Shown: positions 32,036 through 41,186, counted from the first letter of the stretch. The stretch is DNA of 64,000 bases from Planctomycetota bacterium (GCA_019636195.1 JAHBYA010000010.1:1-64000), one strand, 5' to 3'. A program made the numbers and translations. Notes: a model not told the origin generated them from the sequence alone.

Positions 32036-32503
32036 ATGACCGACGAACCCGTCAAAAACTGGACCCTCAAGATTGCCGACTTTGACCGCTACCTGAGGCC
32101 CGGCGACAGCGTGCCTTCGCGCTTTCCGGTCCAGTCATGCAGCATGGGCGTGGCCGCTGAGCCCCCTTACAACGGCCAGCCGCGGCGCACCAATGTGTTT
32201 GACGTTTCGCTGGTGCGCAACAGTGACGCGGCGACGCCGATCTTGATGCGCCTGTGCGCAACCGGCGAGGTGCTGCACAGCGTGACCATTGAACTGGTGG
32301 CTGAGAAAGACGGCACCGAAGTCTTCCGGATGAACATTGAAATGATCAACGCCGTGATCAACTCTGTTTACCCTAACGGGTCCGAGTTTTCTTCGGGGTT
32401 CGGGTTGTCTGAGAGCATCTCGTTTCAATACGAGAAGTTGCGCATCTCAGCCAAAGAGGGCGAACACAAGGGTGGCGCCGAAATGCAGCAACAGCGGCCC
32501 TGA
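32036..32503 (+). CDS. Orphan Hcp-family (T6SS tube-like) protein
   Basis: A 155-residue protein that follows the Hcp1 pattern when aligned by eye. An N-terminal strand (NWTLKIADF) is followed by QSCSMGV at the SWSWG position. VFDVSLVRNSDAATPILMRL matches the conserved QDFSFTKYVDKASPKLML block, CATGEVLHSVTIELV matches CATGKHIPKATLTVRK, and the final ESISFQYEKLRIS matches ESVSLNFAKIEYEY. Hcp forms the inner tube of type VI secretion systems. No VgrG, sheath or other T6SS gene is present, so it is an isolated copy as seen in other phyla. TACATT at 31995-32000 may be its -10. An upstream TTG at 32012 is an alternative start. Confidence 0.7.
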   Translation: MTDEPVKNWTLKIADFDRYLRPGDSVPSRFPVQSCSMGVAAEPPYNGQPRRTNVFDVSLVRNSDAATPILMRLCATGEVLHSVTIELVAEKDGTEVFRMNIEMINAVINSVYPNGSEFSSGFGLSESISFQYEKLRISAKEGEHKGGAEMQQQRP

Positions 32504-32589
32504 AGTACGCACAATTCCGCGGAATTCTGCTTGCTTGGCCACCTTTCGTGGCTAGAGTCACCGCCTTCATCGGGGGCGTGGGGACACCC

Positions 32590-33009
32590 ATGCAGGGCAA
32601 GTACGTTCATCTGCGTTACGGAATCATCTTGGCCCGCCAGGAGCAGGCGGACATTATCCGCCAGCCGCTGGTTGAGCTTGAGCAGTTGCGCCTTGACGTG
32701 TTCGAGTACGCCAATGATGCCGTGCAGGCTGTGCGCAAACGCCAGCCCAAGGTCGTAATCGCGGACTATGAGCGCTTTGGCGCCGCGGGGATTCACGGCT
32801 TGGCGGAGCTGATGGCTGAAGCGGACGCCCCGGTAATCCTGTTCGCGCGCGATTGCAGCGACTGGGAAAAGGAACAGTTCGTAGAGTTGGGCGTACAGCG
32901 CGTGTTCGGCGCCAAGTTCAAGCTGTCAGAGCTTGCCGCTGAAGTAGATCGTGCCATCAAGCGCCGTCGCCGCATTGGCAGCAGCGACCGTCTGCCCGTG
33001 ATAGTTTAG
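32590..33009 (+). CDS. Receiver-like (degenerate CheY-fold) protein
   Basis: A protein of about 139 residues from the ATG at 32590; a GTG at 32548 is an alternative. The order of segments resembles a response-regulator receiver: IILARQEQADIIRQPL (strand 1), VVIADYERFG with Asp at the phospho-site position, APVILFAR (strand 4) and VFGAKFKLSEL with Lys at the usual place. The acidic pair after strand 1 is missing (RQEQ), so phosphorylation is doubtful. There is no output domain. A terminator follows. Confidence 0.55.
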   Translation: MQGKYVHLRYGIILARQEQADIIRQPLVELEQLRLDVFEYANDAVQAVRKRQPKVVIADYERFGAAGIHGLAELMAEADAPVILFARDCSDWEKEQFVELGVQRVFGAKFKLSELAAEVDRAIKRRRRIGSSDRLPVIV

Positions 33010-33026
33010 CCAGAGCAGTCTTTCAG

Positions 33027-33057
33027 CCCGGCACGCAAGTGCCGGGTCTTGTTTTTT
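33027..33057 (+). terminator. Intrinsic terminator after the receiver-like gene
   Basis: An 8-bp stem, CCCGGCAC with GTGCCGGG and loop GCAA, is followed by TCTTGTTTTTT. The 257 bp between here and the next gene show no RNA gene or riboswitch that I recognise. Confidence 0.9.
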
Positions 33058-33314
33058 CTGCCACGACACGCACCGCCTGCGCCGGGAGCACAGGACACAA
33101 GGCAAGGCGGCTGCAAAGAACGCCCAAACGCAAAAGGTGCGCTGCCATAAGGGCTTGCGTTCAAATGCGGATGCAGATAGCCTGCTTGGCCCAAGTCAGG
33201 ACGGAAACTTGAACGCCAGCAGCCACCGGCAATGGTGACAGTTGGCAGCACTGTCGGAAACTGTTGAGAGCTGGCAACCGCGGGCCAGAGTCGTCCGCAC
33301 CCGGAGGAAGGCAC

Positions 33315-35387
33315 ATGCAACTCGTCCGTGCAATGACAGTCCTCGTAATCCTCGTGGGCGCGGCAACTTTGAGCGCGCAGGCGACGCCCCAGGCTTCGCT
33401 TCCGGTCGGTTCAGACTTCGGCCCAAGCGGCTCGGGTGGTATCGACTTTGAGGTAACGCTCGGCCCTGGGGACTCATTGGACGCCCTGGATCTGGACATT
33501 GAACTTTCCGACGCGGACAACCCTGGCGGAAACCAGGTTGTCAGCGTAACCAACGTGTCCGTGGTGCCTTCGGCGCCTACCGGCGTAACAGCTCCGAGCG
33601 CCCAGATCGGCTCGGCGGGGGCTACGCTGACAATTTCATGGACCGGCACGATCAACGCCTCTAACGCGCCCGGCAACTACGACTACACCATTGACTTTGA
33701 AGACGATGAAGGGACGCCCAACACCAACACAATTGTGGTGCGGTTGATCCTCACGAATGTCGCGCCAGTGGCTGTGCAGGGTGCCGCCGCAACCGCGGGC
33801 GACGGCAGCGCCGGTGACCCGTTCCGCGGTGCAAACCAGACCAAGGGCACCACGCCTTCGCTCGCATTGGCCAATGTGACGGACGCCAACACGGGCCAGA
33901 CGCTCAGCATGGGGACAGTAACGCCCGGCGGTACCAACCCATCCGCCGCGTTTACCATCACGGCCAACACACCCGGTGCCGGCGGCACTTTGACGCTTAC
34001 GGCAGTCGCCGGCGGCGCATTGGCGTCCGCGGATTTGGGCACGCATAATTTCGCGGTGCAAGTGCTGGTGGACGCCGCTCCAGCCATCACGGTCAACCTT
34101 CGTGTCGTGGTCGTCAACGGCGTGCCGGTATTGGGTGCGCCGAACGTATCAGGCGGCGACATCTCTCTTGGCGGATCCGACCCGGCCTTCACCGGCACGT
34201 TGCTGGTCGGCCAGAGCCTGAACGTCAGCTTTACGGCGACCGACTCTGATACTGGCGACACGCTTACCGTCACGGCAACCCGCACCGGCGGTTCATTGGC
34301 GACGCCGGCCGCCGCAGGTTTCACGGGGACGTTTCCCGCCACCGCCGTCGGAACCACGCCTCGCACCCTGAACCTGACCGGCACAGCCGCCGCCGCAGGA
34401 ACCATCACTCTTACCATCGACGTGGGCGACGGTGACGGCGGCACAGACTCGTATACGCTGGCGATTACGATAACCACGGCGCCGACCATCACTGTGACGG
34501 CGCCCAATGGCGGCGAGAACATCACGATTGGCAACAACTTCAACATCACTTGGACCAGCGCGGGTGCCGGTGCGACCGTGGAGATTCACCTGTCAATCGA
34601 TGGCGGCGGCAGCTTCCCGACGGTGATTACTGCCAGCACAGCCAACAACGGCAGTTTCTCATGGAACACGACTGGCGCCCCGGCCACGACCCAGGCGCGC
34701 ATTCGCATCCGGGATACGGGTACGCCTACGACGCTGGACACTTCCAACGCCAACTTCACGCTGGCGGTGCCGGCGCCGGCGGGTGGCTCGCTCAGCGCTT
34801 CCAATAACCCGGGCTCGCGTAATGTCAGCCCGGGCAGCAGTGCCTCGGCACTGGGCTTCCGCGTGTCTGAAACAGGCGGCAGCAGCACACTTACCATCAC
34901 CCAGGTCATCGTCGAGATCAGCCTGCTCAACAACACCGGCGGTGTCGGCGCAGCGGCCATCACCAGCGTCAGCCTGCGCCGCGGCTCAAGCACACTTGCA
35001 ACGATCAACAACGGCGGCGGCGGCTGGTCAGCCACTGCAACGACGCTGACGCTGACGTACTCCGGCCTCAGCGCAGCCATCAGCGGCGGCGCCAACGCCG
35101 ACTTCAGCGTGGTGATTTCATTCAGCAGTGCGACTCCGCCATCGCCCAGCCCGGGCTACATCGCTTCTGTGGACGCAGCCGACATCAGCGCCAACGGCAG
35201 CATCGCCGGCACGACGGTCACGGGCGGTACGATTACGCTGGTGGAAGATCTGCCGGATGATCCGTTTGCGGAAGACAAAGAAGATTCGTGCGAGCTTTCC
35301 ACGCGCGGCGGCCCGGCGTGGCCCGCACTGCTGCTGTTTGTTGGACTGCTCGCGGCTGCATACCGCGTGCGGCGTGCAAGGGAATAG
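33315..35387 (+). CDS. Large surface protein with beta-sandwich repeats and C-terminal sorting-type tail
   Basis: A 690-residue exported protein. The ATG at 33315 follows GGAGGAAGG; a signal peptide ends near residue 20. The body is Gly/Thr/Ala-rich with Ig- or cadherin-like repeats such as TLTVTATRTGG and GTITLTIDVGDGDGGTDSY. It includes the segment TAPNGGENITIGNNFNITW, known from Ser/Thr-rich beta domains of surface proteins. The end is EDSCELSTRGGPAWP, then a hydrophobic stretch ALLLFVGLLAAAY and RVRRARE. Cys plus TM plus Arg cluster resembles MYXO-CTERM-style tails and parallels the 5936 gene product. It is probably an adhesin or envelope component; no enzyme motif is present. Confidence 0.75.
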   Translation: MQLVRAMTVLVILVGAATLSAQATPQASLPVGSDFGPSGSGGIDFEVTLGPGDSLDALDLDIELSDADNPGGNQVVSVTNVSVVPSAPTGVTAPSAQIGSAGATLTISWTGTINASNAPGNYDYTIDFEDDEGTPNTNTIVVRLILTNVAPVAVQGAAATAGDGSAGDPFRGANQTKGTTPSLALANVTDANTGQTLSMGTVTPGGTNPSAAFTITANTPGAGGTLTLTAVAGGALASADLGTHNFAVQVLVDAAPAITVNLRVVVVNGVPVLGAPNVSGGDISLGGSDPAFTGTLLVGQSLNVSFTATDSDTGDTLTVTATRTGGSLATPAAAGFTGTFPATAVGTTPRTLNLTGTAAAAGTITLTIDVGDGDGGTDSYTLAITITTAPTITVTAPNGGENITIGNNFNITWTSAGAGATVEIHLSIDGGGSFPTVITASTANNGSFSWNTTGAPATTQARIRIRDTGTPTTLDTSNANFTLAVPAPAGGSLSASNNPGSRNVSPGSSASALGFRVSETGGSSTLTITQVIVEISLLNNTGGVGAAAITSVSLRRGSSTLATINNGGGGWSATATTLTLTYSGLSAAISGGANADFSVVISFSSATPPSPSPGYIASVDAADISANGSIAGTTVTGGTITLVEDLPDDPFAEDKEDSCELSTRGGPAWPALLLFVGLLAAAYRVRRARE

Positions 35388-35516
35388 GACAAAAGGTAAA
35401 GGCGGCCGGTAAGCGCGTTGCTTGACCGGACTCGCCTGATGTGTCTATCTTGTGGTTGAAGCCAAGGGCACTAACCTCAGGTATTCAGCAACCACGAAAA
35501 AGGATCGGGGGGCGGT

Positions 35517-36293
35517 GTGATCGCGACATCAGTAATGAAGAAGTTTGGAGTGCTGCTTGGGGGCTTTGCCCTCGTGTGCATGGTGGCAGCGTGCGGCTCC
35601 TCAAGAAAGATCAAGCAAGGCAGCGAGGAGTTCTCGATTGACGAGGGCGCGTACCTTGAAGCCATGTCGCTGCAGGACGACGGCATGTATTTCGAGGCCA
35701 TCAAGGCCTGGCAGACTGTCCTTAAAGACGAGCCTCGCTGGGCGCTGGGCAACTTCAACATCGCCCTGATCTATGACCAGCTGAATCTCGTGCCCGAGGC
35801 CATTGAGCACTATGAGCTGGCTGTGCGCTGGTCTGAAGAACACAACGACGACGCCAACGCGCGGGCGCTGTACAACCTGCACCTGGGCGCGGCGTATGTG
35901 CGGGCCAGCCTGCCCAAGGAAGCTGTGGATGCCCTGAAAAAGGCGCTGGCCACGGACCAGTTCAACCCGTACGTGCACTTCAACCTTTCCAGCGCGTACA
36001 TCATGCGCAAGGACTACGATCGCGCGCTGATGCACGCCGACTCAGCGGTTGACCTCGCCGCCAAGCCGGGGCCCGGCGGCCTGGACGAGTCGGTGGACCG
36101 CGCCGAGCTTGGCAAGTTCATCCTGCGCCAGGCGGAGTGCCACCTTGAACGCGGCGAGTGGGAAAAGGCCCGCACCGCGCTGATGCGCGCCCGCAAGCAG
36201 TGCAACGTCGAGGCGACGCCGCGCATGTGGGACGCGATCAAGAATGGCGAGGCAGCCGCCAAGGCCGCTGAAAAAGAAGGCAGCGAAGGGTAG
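35517..36293 (+). CDS. TPR lipoprotein
   Basis: A 258-residue lipoprotein with lipobox VAAC and about four TPR-like helix pairs: MYFEAIKAWQTVLKDEPRWALGN, VPEAIEHYELAVRW, PKEAVDALKKALATDQFNPY and DYDRALMHADSAVDL. It ends in an Ala/Glu/Lys tail. The start is either the GTG at 35517 or the ATG at 35535, which gives a more typical signal peptide. It lies immediately before pilB, like PilF/PilW-type pilotins of type IV pilus systems, but the match is only in layout. Confidence 0.75.
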   Translation: MIATSVMKKFGVLLGGFALVCMVAACGSSRKIKQGSEEFSIDEGAYLEAMSLQDDGMYFEAIKAWQTVLKDEPRWALGNFNIALIYDQLNLVPEAIEHYELAVRWSEEHNDDANARALYNLHLGAAYVRASLPKEAVDALKKALATDQFNPYVHFNLSSAYIMRKDYDRALMHADSAVDLAAKPGPGGLDESVDRAELGKFILRQAECHLERGEWEKARTALMRARKQCNVEATPRMWDAIKNGEAAAKAAEKEGSEG

Positions 36294-36337
36294 CGCGCGA
36301 CCCGGCGGGGGGCGTAAGTTTACCAGGAGAACACCGC

Positions 36338-38245
36338 ATGGCGGGTGCGCCGCAGAATCCGAAAGATCCCCGCAAGAATTCAACGGGCGTGCGGTACGTG
36401 CGCAGCGTTGCAGTGGCGGGGCAGCAGCAGAACGGCGGCGCGCCGCAGCAACCGGCAGTCAGCGGCTCGATGCGCAGGCCGGGCGCGGCGCCCGCGCCGC
36501 AGGGCCGGGCGCCCGTGGCAGGCAAGCCTGGCCGTAAACGCCTCGGCGAGCTGCTGCTCGAAGCCAAGGTGATTGACGAAGACCAGCTTGAGCATGCGCT
36601 CAAGATCCACCGCCAGACCGGCAAGCAACTCGGGCGTGTGCTCGTCGACACCAACCTTGTTGAAGAAAACGAGCTGATCAAGTACCTCGCCGTAAACCTT
36701 GGCGTGGACTGGGTCAACCTTGCCGACGAAAACCTCCAGATCCAGGGTGACGCCGTGTTGATGGTGCCTGAGCGCCAGGCCCGACGCTTCAACCTGATCA
36801 GTTTCAAGCAGGAAGATGATAGCGACACCCTGCACGTGGCCATGGCCAACCCGGCTGACGTGATCGCCGTCGATACGATCAAGTCCATTACCGGCAAAAG
36901 CGTGAAGGTCTATATCGGCAGCCGCGTCGCCATTGCCGACGCGATCGACAAGCACTACGCGCAGCAGTACAGCCTTGACCAGATGGGCGAGGACCTCAAG
37001 TCAGTTGACGCCGAACTGATTGAGGACATGGACGACGCCGACCTCGGCCTTGACCGCGACGCGATTGACGCAGCCAGCAACGCGCCCGTGGTCAAGTACG
37101 TCAACGCAACGCTGATGGAAGCGGTGAAGCAGCGGGCAAGCGACATCCACTTTGAGCCCTTTGAGCGCGAAGTGGCTGTGCGCTTTCGTATTGACGGCGC
37201 GCTGCGTGAGGTGACGGCTCCGCCAAAGCGCCTGTTCCAGTCCGTGGTTGCGCGTATCAAGATCATCAGCAGCCTTGACATCGCCGAGCGCCGCCTGCCG
37301 CAGGACGGTCGCTGCAAGCTGAAAGTCGGCGACCGGCAGATTGACATGCGCGTCAGCACGCTGCCGGTCGTGCACGGCGAAAAGATCGTGATGCGAATCC
37401 TGGACAAGTCCAGCACCAACATGGACCTGGACGGTCTCGGCTTCGACCCGATGACACTGAAGGAAATGAAGCGCGTGCTGCAGAGCCCGCACGGCATCAT
37501 CCTGCTGACCGGGCCCACCGGCTCGGGCAAGACCACCACGCTGTATTCATTCCTGAAGCATATCTACTCGCCGGAGATCAACATCATCACAGTCGAGGAC
37601 CCGGTCGAGTACCAGCTGCCCGGCATCAACCAGGTGCAGGTGCGTACCAACATCGGTATGACGTTTGCCGCGGCCCTGCGCAGCATTTTGCGTCAGGACC
37701 CGGACGTCGTGATGATCGGTGAGATGCGCGACCAGGAAACCCTTGAAATCGCTGTGCGTGCCGCGCTCACCGGCCACTTGGTGTTCAGCACCATCCACAC
37801 CAACACAGCCGTCGCCACCGTGACTCGTATGGCGGACATGGGCCTTGAGCGATACATGATCACGAGCAGTCTGATCGCCGCGGTCAGTCAGCGACTGATT
37901 CGAATGATCTGCCCCAAGTGCAAGGAAGAGTACACGCCCAGCGACGCGCTGAAGCGCCAGCTGGCCCAGAGCTTCAAGCAGCCAAGCGTGGATATTGACC
38001 TGTTTCGCGGCAAGGGCTGCGGCTTCTGCAATAACTCGGGCTACAAGGGCCGATTGGCGGTGCACGAGTACATGACCATGACGCCCACGCTGCGCGAGAT
38101 GATTCTTGAAATGCGCCCTGAAACCGCCCTTGAGGCGGAATGCGAGAAGATGGGCATGCGCAGCATGCGTCAGAGTTGCTTCTTCAAGTTGCTCGACGGT
38201 CTGACAACGGTGGAAGAGGCAGTCAGCTTGTTCTATGAAGACTAG
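36338..38245 (+). CDS. pilB: Type IV pilus/type II secretion assembly ATPase PilB/GspE
   Basis: A 635-residue hexameric ATPase that powers pilin assembly. A disordered Pro/Gln-rich start (about 70 residues) precedes an MshEN-type N domain (LGELLLEAKVIDEDQLEHAL...LGRVLVDTNLVEENEL). The motor follows: Walker A GPTGSGKTTTLYS, Asp box TVEDPVEYQLPG, Walker B MIGEMRDQET, His box and a zinc tetracysteine site, CPKC plus CGFC. AGGAG precedes the ATG. It is first in a pilB-pilT-pilC group. Confidence 0.95.
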   Translation: MAGAPQNPKDPRKNSTGVRYVRSVAVAGQQQNGGAPQQPAVSGSMRRPGAAPAPQGRAPVAGKPGRKRLGELLLEAKVIDEDQLEHALKIHRQTGKQLGRVLVDTNLVEENELIKYLAVNLGVDWVNLADENLQIQGDAVLMVPERQARRFNLISFKQEDDSDTLHVAMANPADVIAVDTIKSITGKSVKVYIGSRVAIADAIDKHYAQQYSLDQMGEDLKSVDAELIEDMDDADLGLDRDAIDAASNAPVVKYVNATLMEAVKQRASDIHFEPFEREVAVRFRIDGALREVTAPPKRLFQSVVARIKIISSLDIAERRLPQDGRCKLKVGDRQIDMRVSTLPVVHGEKIVMRILDKSSTNMDLDGLGFDPMTLKEMKRVLQSPHGIILLTGPTGSGKTTTLYSFLKHIYSPEINIITVEDPVEYQLPGINQVQVRTNIGMTFAAALRSILRQDPDVVMIGEMRDQETLEIAVRAALTGHLVFSTIHTNTAVATVTRMADMGLERYMITSSLIAAVSQRLIRMICPKCKEEYTPSDALKRQLAQSFKQPSVDIDLFRGKGCGFCNNSGYKGRLAVHEYMTMTPTLREMILEMRPETALEAECEKMGMRSMRQSCFFKLLDGLTTVEEAVSLFYED

Positions 38246-38256
38246 CGCAGGTTGCC

Positions 38257-38286
38257 GGTTTCAGGTCTTTCCTGAAGCCTGAAACC
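38257..38286 (+). other. RNA hairpin between pilB and pilT
   Basis: GGTTTCAGG and CCTGAAACC pair over a 12-base loop. A competing outer pairing, GCAGGT with ACCTGC, and a small inner one, CAGG with CCTG, are also possible. There is no T-tract, so it is probably an mRNA-processing or translation-control element and not a terminator. Confidence 0.4.
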
Positions 38287-38303
38287 TGCCCCGAAGGGGT
38301 TGC

Positions 38304-39437
38304 ATGTCCGGCCAAAGCTCTGTTCGACTTGACGACCTGTTGGTGTTCACGCGCCGCGCCGAGGTCAGCGACCTTCACTTGACCGTCGGCGTGCCGCCCG
38401 TTCTGCGTATCGACGGCCAGCTGCGTGCGATTGAAGGCTTCAAACCCCTGATGCCCGCCGATACCCGCAGCCTGGCCATGGAGTTGCTGGACGAAAAGCA
38501 GATGGTCAAGCTCGAGCACGACCGCGAGCTTGACCTGTCATTCGGGCGCCGCGGCGCCGGTCGCTACCGTTTGAACGTCTATTGGCAGCGCGGCAGCATC
38601 GGCCTGGCCATTCGCGTGATCCGCAGCACCATCCCGACCATCGACGAGCTCGGCTTGCCCCAGATCACCAAGCAGTTCGCGATGAGCGACAAGGGCCTGC
38701 TGCTGGTAACGGGTCCCACCGGCTCGGGCAAGAGCACCACGCTGGCGGCGATGATCCAGTACATCAACCAGAACGACAGCTGCCACATCATCACTGTCGA
38801 GGACCCGATTGAGTATCTGTATCGCCACGAGCGCAGCATCATCAACCAGCGCCAGGTCGGTGACGACACGCTGGGCTTTGCGCCCGCGCTGCGCCACATT
38901 CTGCGTCAGGACCCGGACGTCATCCTGATCGGCGAAATGCGCGACCTCGAAACGATTGAAGCCGCCATGACCATGGCTGAGACCGGCCACTTGGTCTTTG
39001 CCACCCTGCACACCACCGACGCAGTGCAGACCATCAACCGTATCGTGGACGTGTTTCCGACCAACCAGCAGCAGCAGGCGCGCGTGCAGCTTTCATTCGT
39101 GCTGCTGGGCGTGGTCGCGCAGCAGTTGCTGCCCCGCGTCAAGGGCGGCCGCGTGCTGGCCATGGAAATCCTCAAGGTCAACGCCGCCGCGCGCAACCAG
39201 ATTCGCGAAAGCGAAGTCCACCAGATTTACACCATCCTCGAGACCGGCAGCCGCGAAGGCATGATCACCATGAACCAGTGGCTGTACAACCTGTACATCC
39301 ACGGCGAAATCACCCGCGAAGTCGCGCTGAGCCGCAGCACCAACCCTGACCAGATGAAGCGCATGCTGCAGCAGGGCGGCAAAGCCGGCGGCGCCGGCGG
39401 CCAGCAAGCCGGCACAGCCGCCATGCGCCCGGCCTAG
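38304..39437 (+). CDS. pilT: Twitching motility/pilus retraction ATPase PilT
   Basis: A 377-residue retraction motor. DLLVFTRRAEVSDLHLTVGVPP is the PilT start. Walker A is GPTGSGKSTTLAAM, the Asp box TVEDPIEYLY, Walker B LIGEMRDLET, and the AIRNLIRE-like signature appears as AARNQIRESEVHQIY. A Gly/Ala-rich tail follows. GAAGGGG precedes the ATG. The PilT-specific features separate it from the PilB upstream and imply retractable pili. Confidence 0.95.
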   Translation: MSGQSSVRLDDLLVFTRRAEVSDLHLTVGVPPVLRIDGQLRAIEGFKPLMPADTRSLAMELLDEKQMVKLEHDRELDLSFGRRGAGRYRLNVYWQRGSIGLAIRVIRSTIPTIDELGLPQITKQFAMSDKGLLLVTGPTGSGKSTTLAAMIQYINQNDSCHIITVEDPIEYLYRHERSIINQRQVGDDTLGFAPALRHILRQDPDVILIGEMRDLETIEAAMTMAETGHLVFATLHTTDAVQTINRIVDVFPTNQQQQARVQLSFVLLGVVAQQLLPRVKGGRVLAMEILKVNAAARNQIRESEVHQIYTILETGSREGMITMNQWLYNLYIHGEITREVALSRSTNPDQMKRMLQQGGKAGGAGGQQAGTAAMRPA

Positions 39438-39456
39438 CCGACTCGTGACGTATAAG

Positions 39457-39484
39457 GCCGCGCCCGAGGGGCGCGGCTTTTGTT
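39457..39484 (+). terminator. Intrinsic terminator after pilT
   Basis: A 9-bp stem, GCCGCGCCC with GGGCGCGGC and loop GAG, is followed by TTTTGTTT. It would separate pilBT from pilC unless it is leaky. Confidence 0.85.
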
Positions 39485-39607
39485 TGACCATCGCGAGTCA
39501 TGGCAATGGCAAGGCTGCCGAAACGACGGTGTGCAGGGCCACATCGGGGTAGCCTAGCGGTTTGCGGCGTGGTAGGCTTATCCAAACTCTTTTCCGCGAG
39601 GCTACTT

Positions 39608-40879
39608 ATGCCCCTGTACACAGTAACGGCGCGTGACGCCAACGGGCGCACTGTCAGCCAGGTCAAGGATGCTCCCAGCGTGGGCGACCTGGTGCAGGAA
39701 ATGCGCAAAGCAGGCTTGACCGTGATCGGCGTGAAGTCTGAGGGCGGCGGGGGCGTCGCAGGGCCCGCAAACGCGCCGACTGAGGCGCAGGGCCGGGCCA
39801 AGGTCCAGGGCGGGTTGTTCCAGAAGAAGATCAAGGTTGGCGACTTGGCGGCGTTCTGCCGCCAGATGAGCACGATGTTGCGCGCAGGCTTGAGCCTTCT
39901 GGACTCGCTGGAAACGATCACGGCTGAAACTGAAGTGCCGCAGTTCAAGACCGCCCTCGAAAGCGTGATGCTCGACATCGAGGCCGGCAGCAAGCTGTCC
40001 GACGCCATGAAGAAGCACCCGCACATCTTCAGCGCCTTGATGTGCAGCATGATCGAGGCGGGCGAAGTTTCGGGTTCATTGGACACGATCCTTGAACAGT
40101 TGGGTGTGTTCTTCAAGCGCCGCCACAAGCAGGCGCAGCAGATCAAGTCAGCCACCGCCTACCCGAAGTTCGTGGCGGGCTTCTTTGTGCTGATTGTATC
40201 GGGCATTTTCGCGTTCCTGGTGCCGCAGTTCAAAGCACTGTTCACGCAGTACGGCGCGGACCTGCCGTTCCTGACCTCGGTGCTGATCTTGATCAGCGAC
40301 GCGATCGTCGAATGGTGGTTCATTACCGTGCCGATCATCATCGGCGCGGTTATCGCGGCCATTTACTGGAGACGAACGCCACAAGGCGCCGAGAGCTGGG
40401 ACAAAATGATATTGAAGGCCCCGTTGTTCGGGCCCATGACTCTGAAGTCCGGCGTTGCGCGCTTTACCATGACCCTTTCAACGCTGGTGCGTAACGGCAT
40501 CACGCTGGACCAGTCGCTTGAAATCACCAGCAAGACGCTGGGCAACATCGTGCTGGAACAGGCCATTCTTGACGCCCGCCAGAAGCTGATCCAGGGCTAC
40601 AGCCTTTACCAGGCACTCACCGACAGCGGCATCTTCCCCAGCCTGATGACAAAGATGGTGAAGGTTGGTGAAGACTCAGGTGCATTGCCCGACATGCTCG
40701 CGGACGTAACCGAATACTATGAAGAAGAAGTAACCGCGGCTGTGCAGGGCATCACGTCACTGATTGAGCCCGCGCTGATTATCGCGCTGGGCGGCGTGGT
40801 GCTGGTGGTGATTCTGGGCATCTACTTGCCGATCTTCAACCTGTCGCGCACGGCGGCCAAGGGCTCGGCTGGCAAGTAA
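39608..40879 (+). CDS. pilC: Type IV pilus inner-membrane platform protein PilC/GspF
   Basis: A 423-residue polytopic protein that anchors the pilus motors. The ATG at 39608 gives MPLYTVTARDANGRTV, the family start, with GAGG upstream. Two T2SSF domains are seen. The first contains LAAFCRQMSTMLRAGLSLLDSLETI and the second ARFTMTLSTLVRNGITLDQSLEI. TM segments follow each, ending VLVVILGIYLPIF. Complete. No major pilin or prepilin peptidase is in the window. Confidence 0.95.
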   Translation: MPLYTVTARDANGRTVSQVKDAPSVGDLVQEMRKAGLTVIGVKSEGGGGVAGPANAPTEAQGRAKVQGGLFQKKIKVGDLAAFCRQMSTMLRAGLSLLDSLETITAETEVPQFKTALESVMLDIEAGSKLSDAMKKHPHIFSALMCSMIEAGEVSGSLDTILEQLGVFFKRRHKQAQQIKSATAYPKFVAGFFVLIVSGIFAFLVPQFKALFTQYGADLPFLTSVLILISDAIVEWWFITVPIIIGAVIAAIYWRRTPQGAESWDKMILKAPLFGPMTLKSGVARFTMTLSTLVRNGITLDQSLEITSKTLGNIVLEQAILDARQKLIQGYSLYQALTDSGIFPSLMTKMVKVGEDSGALPDMLADVTEYYEEEVTAAVQGITSLIEPALIIALGGVVLVVILGIYLPIFNLSRTAAKGSAGK

Positions 40880-40894
40880 CAGCAGGCATATCGC

Positions 40895-40922
40895 CAACGG
40901 GCCGGGGTAACCCGGCCCGTTG
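40895..40922 (+). terminator. Terminator-like hairpin after pilC
   Basis: A 12-bp perfect stem, CAACGGGCCGGG with CCCGGCCCGTTG, loop GTAA, begins 15 bp after the stop. The T-tract is poor (CCATTTGG). Confidence 0.6.
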
Positions 40923-41022
40923 CCATTTGGGCGACATTGGCAGTTTCTTGTGCACAACCCATGGAGCGAGAGAGGTCAAGTTCGACTGGAACCCGCGTGG
41001 CTATCGCGTCTGGAAAATACAA

Positions 41023-41038
41023 ACACAATATGTTGTAT
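41023..41038. promoter_or_regulatory. Candidate NrdR box upstream of nrdJ
   Basis: ACACAATATGTTGTAT matches 14 of 16 positions of the NrdR consensus (ACACWATATATWGTGT). A weaker match (12 of 16) lies at 41133-41148. They are not at the usual close tandem spacing and the first is about 170 bp upstream of the best promoter. Support is therefore moderate. Confidence 0.4.
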
Positions 41039-41186
41039 GTAGGTCTATGTACCAGAGTGGATCGAACGTGAATATGACACGATCCTGTCGGCAACATCTG
41101 AAGATCTGTGGGTTGCGTGGATTATGACTCACATACTGAACATTGTGTTTACTAGTTGCCGACACCCATTATTTTGTGCTTTTGCG

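Noticed and set aside
17810..32503. The AAA+ proteins as ClpV partners of the Hcp-like protein in a type VI secretion system
   Set aside because: ClpV has a Clp N domain and normal pore loops; these lack both. No sheath, baseplate or membrane-complex genes are present and the Hcp-like gene is over 5 kb away.
40927..41127. A 66-codon frame in the nrdJ upstream region
   Set aside because: No ribosome site, no family similarity, and base composition unlike coding DNA here; the region looks regulatory.
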